A stretch of DNA of 64,000 nucleotides from assembly GCA_029204225.1 (NCBI GenBank), contig CM055097.1:2881801-2945800 (forward strand), written 5' to 3'. The translations under genes were made by a program, and so were the position numbers. Source of the stretch: Diphasiastrum complanatum (taxonomy: Eukaryota > Streptophyta > Lycopodiopsida > Lycopodiales > Lycopodiaceae). Shown piece by piece: positions 21,376 through 33,689 of this stretch. The stretch's first letter is position 1; each line of letters begins with the position of its first letter. The notes beneath the pieces were generated by a model. That model saw nothing but the letters and a program-made list of their open reading frames with translations, was not told the origin of the DNA and did no database searches.

Positions 21376-24300
21376 AAGGCTTACGAAGATTGGAGAACGT
21401 GGAGAAGGGCTACCTTTCGACGAAATTTTGGATTGGATCCATGAGAATTCACTTCCAAGGTGGATAGCAAGGTTGCAAGTGGGTGTACTATCCCGATTTC
21501 AATTTCCATGTTGCTAAGATTCATTACTCTTGGAATTCTTTGTGGTTTTATGGAGAATTGTCCTTGAAGGCCAATTTGTGATGCTTTTTTGAAGCTTTTC
21601 CTTGTGTAGATCAAATCTTTGGTAGATTTGAATTTTACAGCAAGTGTACTTTCGTTTTAGGGTTCGTTAATGATGAAATTAATGATGCATGCTAGTTCTC
21701 TCCAATGATTTATAATTCTAGGCTATGTTTTGGTCAAAATTGCTTGGTTTTTCATGATTTTTGGCACAAACTAGATAGTAAGAACCAAAATCCAGCAAGA
21801 TCAGATCAATTAGATGGTTGTAATTCTGTAAATTGGTTTGCATGTGTTAGAGAAAGAGTTGTATGTCATGAATTTTCACTTTATGGTGATGAAAAAACCG
21901 GAAAATAGCCAAAAATCATCATTTTTGCTTGTTTTTTCATAAAGTTGGATAGTAGTTGGCTGTAAAACACCATGTAGAGCTTGTAAAGAGGTGAACCAAA
22001 GTCTTTTGAAGCTTTCCCCGAAGTTAAAGCCAAGAATTCCAGCAATTGAACTTGTAGGAAGTCAAAAAAGTTCAAAAAATGACTTTCCATTTATGTAATT
22101 TCATATTTTATGTTTGGATAGGTTTTGTCAATATTAACAGAGTAATGCCAAACTAGTCCATAAAAAGGAAGAACAGTCTAACTTTATTGGAAATTTGTAA
22201 TAATAGGAATTACATAACGGATTTCATTTCCAGTAAAATCCTATGGTGATTTATATTCAAAAGATCAGACTAGTACTATTTCATATACTAGGGAATAATT
22301 TTGATATATCAGATATTCCGCCTAGGTACAGGACATAAATGAAATTGTTTTGGATTTTTCCCCACAATAATTAGTTTTTTAAACATTTACTAATGTTCAT
22401 CTTCTTGGTACCTTAGCTAAAATAGATTTTCAGGGAACTGAAAATTCTAAGTAGGAAAGAAGAGTGGACATCAGGGGTAGTAAGTGTGATCGGGAAATGT
22501 ATTTTGCAATTAAGATTTTGTGCAAATCCCAGTAAATAATTTCTTGATACTAGTTATTAATTTCTTGGATAGAATTCATTCAGATGAATTTGTAATTGAT
22601 ATCTTTGTAACCATTGAGTTATCCACAGTTTTGGATGTCAATTGTGAGGTCTAGAAGGGGAATCTGATACGTGGATTACATTGGATCTATTAGTTGACAG
22701 AAGCTTGTCCCTAGATTTGATGCATCAATAGGGGTTTGAAGCTTATCATTAACCAGATAGGATCATGATATAATATTGAACCATGTTAATTCTTCTATCT
22801 AAGTCAAATAATTAGATGTGGATTTTGGGTATCCATCTAATAGGCATGCCAGTCATCCAAATAAAAGGATTCTCCAGTGTATGGGAACAAGAGATAATTT
22901 CCTATAGTGATTATAGGACAACTAGATGATCAATGGATCTCTAGAATATCAGATAAGGCAGTTAAGGGTTTTCTGGAAGGAAAAGCCAATGTTATGGGAC
23001 GTCAGTAATTTTGGAAAGAAAATTCTAGGACTGTAAAGAATGGTGTGTTTTAGTACCTAGTCGCGATATGGGAAAGAAGAAAAACCATTCGATCAAATGT
23101 GGGGTATTTTGAAAAATTTTGAGGTTTAATCTAGATCTCAATGTGGTATATCATTATTTACAAAATCAGGGGCCCTCAAATCTATTTCTCGCTTTCTTAA
23201 TTTATCCTTTACTTCAAATATAAGACATCAAACTAATTTATATGATTCTTTCCAACATGAAATTATTCTTCAAAAAGACTGTTATGTCATATAAATTAGT
23301 ACTTGTGTGAATAGACTTGGAATTCAGATAAATTATCAGGTTAGAATGTTTCAATTTCTTAAACCATGGAATATCTTTGTTGCATAAATGGATTTCAAGG
23401 GAATAGTAGTCTCTATCATTCAGATTGAAAATATTTAAAGGAGAAGTCTTGTTTGTAATAAGGTGAATCATTTAGTAGAAGCACTTATTACTGACTTTTC
23501 TAGGATTTAGATATTTTTATATATCATCTTTCTAGTTAACTTTTATGGAAATTTATAATTTCTTTAAAAGGAGGGGTGAAGTGGTGGGATAAAATTCTAT
23601 TTGGGAATCTCTTGGTGGCATAGTTTTTAAAAGAGAACCAGCTAGGGTATAGAAATGAGATTGGATCTGAAAGTAATTTTGGATAGATTCAGAGTAAGAT
23701 GCCTAGTTGGAACTTTTCGAATAAGAGGAATTCTCTAGGGATTGTGTGGACAATATGGAATTGGAACAAGTTTGGAATTTGAATCATTATCTATAAGTAG
23801 TATAGTAAAAGGTCAAATGTTACTAATTTCATTTTGATTGAAATAGAAGTAAGTTTGATCAGAATTTAAGTCTGAGAGTTCTATATTGGATCAACCTAAT
23901 CTTAGTTTAAGTACTAGGATCAGAGAGGGGTTAATCGGTGGGAGAAATTATGTAAATAGAAAGAAGTGGGATTGGAAAACTGTTGAGAGTGAATTTTATT
24001 CATCTCAGAGATTTCCAGGATATGTTATTTATTCATGAGAAATAGAAAATATTTTGTAGCTGAGTTTCAAGATCTCAGTGAGATATGTGAGTAACATATG
24101 TGGGTTCTGAAGGAATCTGCCAGGTAAGAATGTGTTTATGTACTGGGTCATAGTGAGATTATTCTCATATGTGCATGATTAATCTTGTACGAATCTACTG
24201 TGTAATCCTAGTTACTAAGGTTATCTGGTGCACTTAATCTAGTCGCTAAACATAGACATATGATCAAGTATTGTTCTGACAGATACTTGCAGAGTTAACA

Positions 24301-25880
24301 ATTCTTTGTATGGAAGATTTATGGATTAACTTATAAATGATTTGGGTAAGGATCTAAATGTAGGGTTATACTAGTATAATTGAATTCTTCATCTAAACAT
24401 TTGAGATTTCTGAATCATTGGCAATTAACTTGAGTAGCTAATTACTCCAGGATGAAGTTAATTTGTAAAACGATCAGTGTGATGTGGATTCACCAGAAAC
24501 TGATGGTTTTGATCATATTGCTTGTAATATGCATGATTAGTGAATCATTTTGGTTCATCAGTTAAAATTGTGTGGATATACAGTATTCATGAAATGGAGT
24601 ATTCCTTAGCTAAGGAAGGGACTCAGCTCATTAGTGATTGTATCCCAGAGAGCTCAAATGGATAATGAATCATAATGAATCCAAGAATCACAACTGAATT
24701 GATATTCAGCAAGACTTTGGGTATTTAGATGTGATTCTGGATTGTAATCTAAAGTTTTTGTAGTTGAAGATGATTGTCATTTGGTATGCTTTCTGTCTTT
24801 AATTACCAGTGGTTTATAGAACTTGAATATCTCGCATTTCAGTTAAAGAATCCTGGTTGGAGAGTATTCCTAAAATCCAATATTTTTCTGTTGGAAAATA
24901 TTTTTGGAATGACTCTTACTTTTCCTGAGTTATGTTAGACATATACTCCAGTATCCTATAAATAGTTAAGTACGGTTTTGGATTCCAGAAAGTTATGATT
25001 GATGTATCATACGAATCTAAATATTTATGATTGACGGATCATAAATAGATACTTAATTATTGTCAGAGGATTATAAGGAATTGTAATGATTCTTAAGTGT
25101 GGTGATTAATTCTTGATCTATTAGTTGAGTAAAAATTCAGATCAGTGTTTTGAATTTCTCTACTCCAGTGTTATATTTCAGGACCTATGGATCTCACAGA
25201 TATTCTCACAAGATAAGTATTTTATTTGTGAAAAGTTGATTTTATCTAGTGGATGCTTGAGTACAGTTCTTCATTTGAATTGGATCGCCAGTTATTTTAG
25301 GAGACATACAAATCTATTAAGATGAATGAATGCTATTTTTCTTGCATTTGGTGCTAGAAACATGAGCATTTAACTCAAAAGAGTATCTGGGGTACTCAGA
25401 TTTGAGTTTTAATCATTCTATATCTTAATTATTCTCCTAGATATTCTAATTGAATGAATTTTCATATCTTAGAATTTGGATTATAAGGGTATTTGTACTT
25501 GAAAGCTTAATAAATAATTCGTCAGAGTTGTGGATAATTTCAGACTGTAATTATAATTATTATATGATTTCTTTAACTTTAATCTTTTAAGTTAGGCTAT
25601 TTCACCCAGTGTTTCATATAAGTGTTTTACATGAAGGTGATGTTACTAACTTATGGTGAATATAACCGAGTTGAAAAATTTATCGCTTAGTGTACTTTTT
25701 CAAACCTGAGTTGTACTCCAGTGCAGAGATTATCATTTGGAAATAGAATTTTCTCTGAGTACTTGTTTGATGTGAAGGTTAAACCAAGATAACAATTTTC
25801 TAGGTTGATATTTAAAGTTAAAAGAATTGTTCCTGTTATTCTTTCTTGTTTAGAGAGCTTCTAAGGATAGAAGCAGTTTA
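21376..25880 (+). mobile_element. Interior of element B, no coding capacity
   Basis: About 4.5 kb with no open frame above roughly 110 codons and no recognisable gag, protease or reverse transcriptase. The first part (about 21860-22090) matches the leader of element C (33290-33150 reversed), sharing AATTCCAG and GGAAGTCAAAAA words. Near 25600-25720 a relic of the integrase tail can still be matched to element D (TGTTTCAT, then TTACATGAAGGTGA). The block at 23930-24280 is repeated in reverse at 9140. So B is either a heavily decayed chromovirus or a non-autonomous derivative that kept the termini. Confidence 0.7.
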
Positions 25881-25892
25881 AGGAGGGAAGAA

Positions 25893-26401
25893 TGTTATGT
25901 CCATGGCCAGTAAGTAGGATTCAGTATACTCCTAGTCTTGAATACACGGTACTCTAGTAAATCAAGTTGATAGTTATGCCATGTCATACTGGATGTGACT
26001 CGAAAGTAACTAATATCCTTGTGAGGCTAAATGGAGTTTAGACAAGGTAGGAGATAGTGTATGCATGTGTAGAGTTATCAATAGCAACTCTATGAATAGG
26101 TGGTCCATGCTTAGGACTCTATTCTAGGTGAATCTATATATAGGGAACTTAGGGCTATGCATGGCTATGTGCCCAGGTTGCTTTTGGCTCTATATGTTGA
26201 GGCCAAACTCGTCCTACTCCTCATTGTGATCATTGATTCATTTCCAGGGTTTCACTCTACATTCATGCTTTTTGTTCCTTGGCTTGGGGGTAAAGCTTCT
26301 AGAGCTGATTGGTTGCTTCTATTTGGTTGGGTGGTTGCTCCATAGTGTGTTTTCCATTGTGTATTGTCTTGTAAGCAAGATCTTAGGGATCTTCCCTTAT
26401 A
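25893..26401 (+). mobile_element. 3' LTR of Ty3-like element B
   Basis: A polypurine tract (AAGGAGGGAAGAA) ends at 25892 and the LTR starts TGTTATGTCC. It is the partner of 20851-21362; differences are scattered, and each copy has one or two small deletions, so the insertion is not very recent. TTGGG follows at 26402. Confidence 0.92.
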
Positions 26402-26406
26402 TTGGG
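26402..26406 (+). repeat. Target-site duplication, right copy
   Basis: TTGGG matches 20846-20850 and closes the element B insertion. Confidence 0.85.
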
Positions 26407-26650
26407 CCATGTCATCTAGTTCTCCAATGACTCACTGATAGACCCATATAAATCCACCATCATGAGTTTAGGCCTAAAACCATTAATTATGACCTTATAC
26501 ACATAAGGGCCCTAATTCCTTTATATTCACAATCAACTTATGGGTTGTTGGTCTACTGATCCCTAGCGTGGACATGCTACCCGAGACCAATCGTGGGTAT
26601 GATAGCCATACTCATATGAAAACGGGTATCTGATGATTTCTACACACGAT

Positions 26651-27020
26651 AACTCATGTTTCGTTGTCCAAATCGTTCTGGCAACATGTTGTGTCAACAT
26701 CAGCTTACGTGCAAAACCGATGTATGAACCGATGTATAAATAAGGCCTCCCTAACATCAAAACCCCTCATGAAGTTTGGACAGGATCCAAGCCTTCATTG
26801 AAACATCTGAGAGTATTCGGATGTACTGCCTATGCTCATGTCCCAAAGGAGAACAAAAGGAAATTAGATGAGCATTCATTCAATACTATTTTTGTTGGCT
26901 ATTGTACTTTTGATGGAATGTATAGACTGTACAATATAAAAAAACTAAGTTTTCACTAACAAAGACGTGACTTTCATTGAAGATCAGTTTATTGATTTGA
27001 AGAGCGAGGACTAGATGCAA
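26651..27020 (+). pseudogene. Ty1/copia integrase C-terminal region (element E2, resumed)
   Basis: The frame reads SLSKSFWQHVVSTSAYVQNR, then KTPHEVWTGSKPSLKHLRVF and GCTAYAHVPKENKRKLDEHS, with FVGYCTFDGMYRLYN after it. This is the typical copia integrase C-terminal region, including the FGC-x-AYxHVP motif. A frameshift near 26945 ends the run. It lies to the right of the element B insertion and is most simply the continuation of the copia whose gag is at 20114. Confidence 0.85.
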
Positions 27021-27229
27021 TCTACAATTTTTGCCCCAACAACTGATACATATTGAAAGACTATTTCCATTTCTTCCAACAGTCACTGTGTACGGTCTGA
27101 TCTAGAAGAAGATAAAGGAGCTACAACTCATGAGCAGCTGACATAGATGACACAAAGTTGAATTTTGCAGCCAGGAACTTCAACCACAAGATCAACAAGA
27201 ATCCAAACTCAACATGTTCAATACATTGA

Positions 27230-27361
27230 TGAGTTCGTTGACTATTCTATTCAGGAGCCAACCACAATTGAAGAAGCTATGTCACAGATCTATTCAGATC
27301 TTTGGAAAGAATGGAAAAGGAGTACAACTCATTGCTGAGGAAGAACACATGGACTATCAAA
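27230..27361 (+). pseudogene. Ty1/copia reverse transcriptase N terminus
   Basis: EPTTIEEAMS and, after a frame change, ERMEKEYNSLLRKNTWTI form the conserved entry to copia reverse transcriptase (pattern W-x-x-A-M-x-x-E-x-x-x-L-x-x-N-x-T-W). The domain stops there, before any catalytic motif, and different sequence follows. Confidence 0.8.
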
Positions 27362-27900
27362 GGTAGATTGGTAGTTGAGAATGAAGATGATGGGGCAACC
27401 ACACAAATGGCAAAGACTTCACTGATTGATGTTTTACCTGAGAAGCCATCTATTGTGGTGGACAAGAAAGGGACGAAGAAGATGGATCCTGATGTAAAGA
27501 AAATAAATGTAAGTGGTTTAGTGCATCAATGTTTTTACTCTTGTGATTTGCATTCACGCATTGTTTGCTGTTGCTTTTGATAGTTATTTTTTTTACAATT
27601 ATTTTGAAATTGTTATGTTCCACTTTGCTAATTGTTTGTTGCTATCATTCCTACAAACAGAAGAAGAGAGAAATATGAGCTTGTGAAACTTGATACAATG
27701 AGTGTTCAATCAAAAATAAATTCTCATATAGAGACTATTGTGGTCGATGTTAACTTCAGAATGCTCTTTTGCTTGGAGAAAATATGCAAGAGTATGTGGC
27801 CATGAAATGGTTTATGGAGAGTAACAGCACTTATAAGAGGGTAAGAAAAGAAAAATCGCTCATTTATAGTGTTGATCTAGTTCTTATCAACTTGTCTTCA
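27362..27900 (+). pseudogene. Exon-like fragments of unknown gene
   Basis: An open stretch (GRLVVENEDDGATTQMAKTS to DPDVKKIN, 27362-27509) ends at a GTAAGT-type donor, and an acceptor CCTACAAACAG at 27660 is followed by RREKYELVKLDTMSVQSKIN. After one frame change this continues as NALLLGENMQEYVAMKWFME to another GTAAG donor near 27840. The pattern is that of a spliced host gene or a captured gene fragment, but I do not recognise the protein and the frame is broken. Confidence 0.35.
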
Positions 27901-27917
27901 GGTTTTATTACTAACAG

Positions 27918-28438
27918 TAAAAGGGAAGATCCTTAGATCTTGCTTACAAGTCCCAAACACAAAGGATAACACACTATGGAGAAACCACCCAACCAAGTAG
28001 AAGCATCCAATCAAACTCTAGAAGCCTCACCCCCAAGCCAAGGAACAAGAAGCATGAATGTAGAGTGAGAGCCTGGCAATGAATCCAAAACCATAATGAG
28101 GAGTAGGGCGAGTTTGGACCCAATATATAGAGCTAAAAGCATCCTGGGCACTTAGCCATGCATAGTCCTAAGTTCACTATACATAGATTCACCTAGAATA
28201 GAGTCCTAAGCATGGACCAACTATTCATAGAATTGCTACTGATAACTCTACACATGCATACACTGTCTCATACCTTGTCTAATCTCCATTTAGTGTGTTC
28301 TGGGCCTCACAAGGATATTAGTTACTTTTGGGTCACGTCCAGTATGACGTGGCATAACTAACAACTTGTTTCACTGGAGTACCGTGTATCCAAGTCTAGG
28401 AGTATACTGTATCCTATGTACTAGTCATGGACATAATA
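27918..28438 (-). mobile_element. 3' LTR of Ty3 element C
   Basis: The reverse complement matches the element B LTRs along its length. Its first bases are TATTATGTCC, with the usual TG changed to TA, and a polypurine tract precedes it on the minus strand (28439-28452). No 5' partner is retained beyond the leader at 33290. Confidence 0.88.
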
Positions 28439-28466
28439 TTCTTCCCTCCTTAAACTGTTTCTATCC

Positions 28467-29420
28467 TTAGAAACTAAAACTCGAAAAATTCTTCTTTATG
28501 CTATCAACTCTCTCCCACGAATCATCATCCTCAGTACAACCCTTCCACCGAATTAAGCACTCAGAGATAAAACGATTTCTCAATTGTTTATCTCTGGTTT
28601 TGAGCACTTTCTTAGGTTCCAAAGGTACACTAAGCGACAAATCTTCCAAATGGGATAAATCTTTATCCGATCCAACTGTATCACCATCATATAAACTTAG
28701 TTTCAAACGACATACATGAAATATTGGGTGTGCAGTCGATTTTTCTTGAAGATCGAGTTCATACACCAAAGAACCAATTCTTCGTACAATCCTAAAAGGT
28801 CCACAATAACAGGTAGGCAGCTTATAATGCTTTCATGTACGTAACATCTTAGAATCTTTTGGAATCCTAAGATATATCCAATCATCAACTTTAAAATCTC
28901 TTAGAGATATCTTAAGATCGGTATAGTGTTTAGCTCTATCCTGAGCACTTGGATACTATCCTTAGCGACTTCCAACATTTCTTGCATATCATGCAAAAAA
29001 TCAGCAACCTTTTGGATCTTAATAGACTTCATCTCAACATTTATTAGAGATCTAGGTTGAAAACCATACATAAGCATAAAAGGACTGTAACCTGTAGCAG
29101 AATGTTTTCTACTATTATATGCAAACTCAACCAGTGGGAGATAATCTTTCCAATGAAATTGTCTGTGAGAAACATACGTCCTCAAAATATTTTTCATAGT
29201 TTTATTAGTCCTTTCTGTCTAGCCATCTGATTCAGGATGATCAGAAGAACTTAAGCTCAAAGAAGTTTCAGTTTATAAAATACTGTTGACCAAAAGTGAC
29301 CTGTGAACTTAGGATCTCTATCACTAACAACGTCACTTGGCAGACCATACAACCGCAATAATCTTTCAACAAAGATCTGGGTACACAAAATTTCTCATTT
29401 CGAAATAGTAATCCATCTTG
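28467..29420 (-). pseudogene. Ty3/gypsy integrase remnant with chromodomain-like tail (element C)
   Basis: In minus-strand order the remnant reads [20 protein letters not shown] (second catalytic Asp). After several breaks come HRQFHWKDYLPLVEFAYNSR and HSATGYSPFMLMYGFQPRSL (post-Glu region). The tail is IFHVCRLKLSLYDGD and SECLIRWKGCTEDDDSWE, resembling a chromodomain. The HHCC domain and first Asp are deleted: the frame passes from the linker LLFRNEKF directly to the second-Asp region. Tail residues match element D closely, so C and D are sister chromovirus-like elements. Confidence 0.8.
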
Positions 29421-31239
29421 AATGATAAACTATTCCACAATCTTCTTATCTTTCTTAGTTAGTTGAGTCCCCTATGTTTCTGACTCAACACTGTCCACAT
29501 TTCTTATGGCATGAACAATGTTCCAAATGTGACCAAAATGGGAATCTTATTCATATTTTTCTCTCAGCGAAAGATATAGATCCATAGAAATTTGGGTGAA
29601 TGACAACTCGTTCAGTTCACCGATCCGACTAAAAGCATCCACAACTTGATTAGAGCTGCCTCTTATGTAACGGATTTCATGATCGAATTCTTGCATCAAT
29701 TCAGCCCACCGAGCTTTTCTCCCTTGAAGATCATGTTGATTACAAAAATAGTTAAGAGGCTAGTGATCCGTATACACTACAAACTTACTACCATACAAGT
29801 AGTGTCTCTAGGTTTTAAGTGCATGGATTACAACAGACAATTCCTTTTTTTAGCGTAGTATAACACAACTGAGGACCAATGAATTTTTTGCTCTCAAACG
29901 CTAGTGGCCTATCTATTTGTAATAGAACCGCTCCAACTTCATCACTTGCGTCCGTTCTCACGACGTAAGGTAAATCTGAATTTGCAATTTGTAACACAGG
30001 AGCTGAAACAATCATTGTTTTAAGTTTCTCAAAACATTGATTCGATTTCGTTCGTTTCTTCGCTTTAAGAAGAACATGGACGCCCCATGGTGATTTACTA
30101 GGTTGTATATGTCTCATCGTTAGATAGTTTTCTTTTTTATTTGAAATCTCTATCTCCTCTTTCTGAGAGAACCTATAAGATTCTCTAGAGACAAGTTGAC
30201 TTCCTGAAATTAACTCAATCTTATGATCTACTGACCTAGATGGTGGTAAACCATGAGGTAATTCAGATGGAAAAACATCCCTAAATTCATTTATGATCTG
30301 TTCTTTCACTGCTTGTTTATGATCTAAATTTACTGAGTTAAGAATTGCTGAGAATTCACAACTATTTAGATTTATTTCAGGAACATCCACAACTGGAATA
30401 GCATATATTGAAAAAACTTTATACTCAGAATAATCCAATGTCTCCATTTTATAAACTGTAAAAATTTGATCCAACGGACATACAAAATTACTGCCAAATA
30501 ATGTAACTATCTTATCACCCTCATTGAAAGTGAGAACATGCTTCTCAAAATCAATTAACAGAGAAGGCGATTTACTAAATAACCACTCATAACCTAAGAT
30601 TAAATCAGTACGAGCTAGGTCTAAAACATGAAAATTAACTAATTCTATGTGTCTTTGTATCAAAACTGAGAGCTTCGGGACTTTTACGTTCCAAGTCTCC
30701 AACTCTGCTCTTGAAGCTAGATAAACTTTATATCTATGATTGTTGGCTTCAGTTTCCAAGCTCAGTTTCTGCACAAGACGAGAATCAATAAAATTATGAG
30801 TTGAACCACTGTCCAATAAAATACTCACTTCTTGATCTTTAGTTGTGCTAATTAAACGGAAAAGTTCATTAGGCAAGAAAGAAGTAGTACTAAAAGAACA
30901 TTCACACTCACAATCAGTCAGGTTGATTTCCAAAGTCTTACCATTGCCTCCTGGGATATTAATCATGTGAGCAGACTTCCTTTCTAGACAAAATTTTATC
31001 ATATGTCTAGGTTTCTTACAGACGAAATATAAGTTCTCTTTTTTAGCCTTTTTCCGAGACATAGATTTCTTGAATCTCTTTCTCTTTGGCTTCTTGGGTT
31101 TCGATGCTGCTTGATCTAATTCGTCAAAATATTTTGCTTGGTCTGGACCGTGCTTCTTACCCTTCTTGGTTCTCAAAGTGGTTGGAATTTGCGCAAACTG
31201 CTTCCTGAATGCCACCACTATGGAATCATATGCTTTCAC
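29421..31239 (-). pseudogene. Ty3/gypsy gag tail, protease and RNase H, RT core deleted (element C)
   Basis: The 474-codon frame (31239-29815) starts in the gag tail with a basic run and a zinc-knuckle remnant (YFVCKKPRHMIKFCLERK). The aspartic protease follows with its active-site motif ILLDSGSTHNFIDS. The entry of reverse transcriptase is present (LPHGLPPSRSVDHKIEL, then PSKSPWGVHVLLKAKKR). There the sequence jumps to the RNase H start (CFEKLKTMIVSAPVL, VVRTDASDEVGAVLLQ), so the whole palm with its catalytic Asp residues is missing. RNase H continues after a frameshift (VVYTDH, then GRKARWAELMQEFDHEIRYI) to about 29430. The element could not move on its own. Confidence 0.88.
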
Positions 31240-31269
31240 AATCCGAAACGCATCCTCGAGGTTTTGAAG

Positions 31270-31728
31270 CGCATTTCCCCTACATTTGTTCTAATAGTCG
31301 GCTGGCAAACCTAAGACAAGTTGCCAAAGTGCCAACTTCGCATCGAATGATGGAACCCTATTCCATAGGTCCATAAATTCTTGGATATAAGAGTCTAAAC
31401 TCTTTGTACCCATCTTGCAGTTCACGAACTTCAAGTAGTATTCCACATCATCAGCAACTACGAAAGCTTTCTTGAAAACTTCCGCAAACGCCTCCCAAGT
31501 AGTTGGCTTCATCGGTAAATCTCGCCACCACGATGACGCTTTGCCGCGTAAAAACAACACGACATTTTCAATTTTCTTCTCATCAAGAACACCGTGCAAA
31601 TTGAAGTAACTACTCCACTTGGACAACCAATCCTTGATGACCTCATGTTTCTTCTCCTTCTTCTCCCCCGCATAAACCTCCGGTTGAAAACCGAGATTGG
31701 GTGAAGACATCAATTTGGCTTGATTCAA
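31270..31728 (-). pseudogene. Ty3/gypsy gag (element C)
   Basis: The frame starts MNQAKLMSSPNLGFQPEVYA and contains the Gag core: WLSKWSSYFNLHGVLDEKK, VLFLRGKASSWWRDLPMKP, FVNCKMGTKSLDSYIQEFMD and LALWQLVLGLPADY. It is collinear with the element A gag at 2456. A stop at 31291 separates it from the next frame by only a few codons, so the two frames were probably one polyprotein. Confidence 0.85.
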
Positions 31729-31739
31729 CAGACTCCATT

Positions 31740-33290
31740 TGCTGATCTCTCATCTGATTACGATTATTCATATCATTGAGCAAGAAGAAATTTTTTAAAA
31801 TTCTCATATTATACCTGAATCACCTCCACCTCCACATCCTCTCATCTTTTTAGACGATTTGGACAAGGATAGCGTCTTGCAACTTGAAACTTTCTCTCAA
31901 AACATCTATGACATTGGAGATCAATCCACTTTTGAATTCTGCCAAATCCCCTTTGTCCCTACATGCATTGTTGAACTCAAATCAGCTCGTGCTTCTGTTG
32001 ACAAATCACCATATAAGATGGCGCACCTGGATTTGCAGCTTGATTTGAAGTTTCTTCGACCATCTCGATATATCTATTCTGAAAATTACTAAATTTAGTT
32101 AATATCAGATTAACTCATAGTGAAGTATAGTTGACCAAAAAAACTGACTGAAATTGACTCCAACATGGTTAAATCACTATTTTTAGTCAATTTCATAGAT
32201 ATTACAAGAAATTGGAAAAAACTAAAAATTTCGAGTTTTCGCACTTTAAATTTCTTTTTTTAAATTTTACGTTTTTAAAAAATTCATAAAAAACCACTGT
32301 CAGCTATTAAGCAATCAAAATCAAAAATTTGATTCACTATTCGATTCTTAAATTTACTTCATTAATGTTCATCAAGCATGGAAGAGACATGCGACATTAA
32401 ACTAATTTTTCACATTTACGGAATTTCACGTAAAATCAAGTTCTACGGAAATTGTCAGTTACAAAATCCAGTGTTGTATCTAACAGTCAGAGTACATGTG
32501 TATAACCACTCAAAACAGATCTAAACCACTTATGCATGTCAAAATTACTCTGAGAATCCACATGAAGACATTCCATGCAAGCACAGTACCTCAAAATAGG
32601 AAATTGACATGCATGCAATCAGAACAATTGAAAATTCTACCAATTTTGCTCACAAAATTGCAAAACTTCAGATGATCATATCTTTAGCTACAGGTCACCA
32701 AATTGGATGTTGTAAAGCTCAATACAGAGGGAGACCTAGTAAACAAGACACTTGCCACGTCAGCCTACCACCTAGGATTCACACGTGCGAGTTCAAAACA
32801 GCCAGATAACCTGTGCGAGGGCTCACTTTTTCAAGGCCAATCAGCTTAATAACTTTCACACACTCAACCAAGCCTAAAAGTGATAATCAAAATAGTCTTA
32901 AATGGTCTCTAAGAGTTCCATGAAGCCTTCATATAGATCCTATGAAGCAATATGGGCTGAGAACCATGAATTCTTGATTTCTAGAAGTCAAAATTGCTAC
33001 AAACTTGATGAATTGAAACATAAGCCTCCACCCATCAATTTACAGGTCTGATAGCTTGCTGGAAAGGTTAAAAGGAATACAAATCATGCTGTAAAAAATC
33101 CAAAATGATACCCTTATGGATTTCGAGAAATCCATCTCCCAAAATTCACCAAAATTGGTCACTTTTTGACTTCCAACAAACCCAATTACTGGAATTTTTG
33201 GCTCTATCTTCTAGGAAAACTTCAAAATACTATGATTCATCTTTTTCCAATTTCAATTGATGTTCAAAAACCTCCTACACGTCGACTTAC
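31740..33290 (-). mobile_element. 5' leader of element C
   Basis: This non-coding A/T-rich region is homologous to the element A leader (2936-4020) and, at 33150-33290, to the leader of element B (about 21980-22090). The 5' LTR that should lie beyond it is absent; different sequence starts near 33290. Confidence 0.65.
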
Positions 33291-33387
33291 TATGTTTGTA
33301 GGTTGAAATAAATATTCTGAATTAATGTTTTTACTCAAAATTTGATTCTCAAATGTGTTAGAATAACTTTTGTATTTTATAAGTTAC

Positions 33388-33515
33388 TCGGCTAGCACAC
33401 CGACATGCTAGCTGAATCAACTTTAAAAAAAAAATTAATTGCTCAAAAAGTTTTGAAAAAACCTTTATTTTTTTGAAATAAAAAATTTGCAAACTAGCAT
33501 GTCGGCATGCTAACT
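33388..33515. repeat. Inverted repeat around an AT-rich loop
   Basis: GCTAGCACACCGACATGCTAG near 33391 is nearly the reverse complement of CTAGCATGTCGGCATGCTAA near 33495, with about 80 A/T-rich bases between them. It could fold as a hairpin or be the ends of a tiny inverted-repeat element. Confidence 0.6.
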
Positions 33516-33689
33516 TTACAACTTCAAGAACAATGTTTCTTTTAATAAAAGTAAATATTTATTTATAGAGTAACAAAGTATTTTTTGATGGATCTAATTT
33601 GAATTTGATGGATAGTCAAATTTTTAAGTATGTATCAAACCACAATTATTGTTCTTGAAAAGTCATGTAGTGGCATAAAAAGAGTAGCA

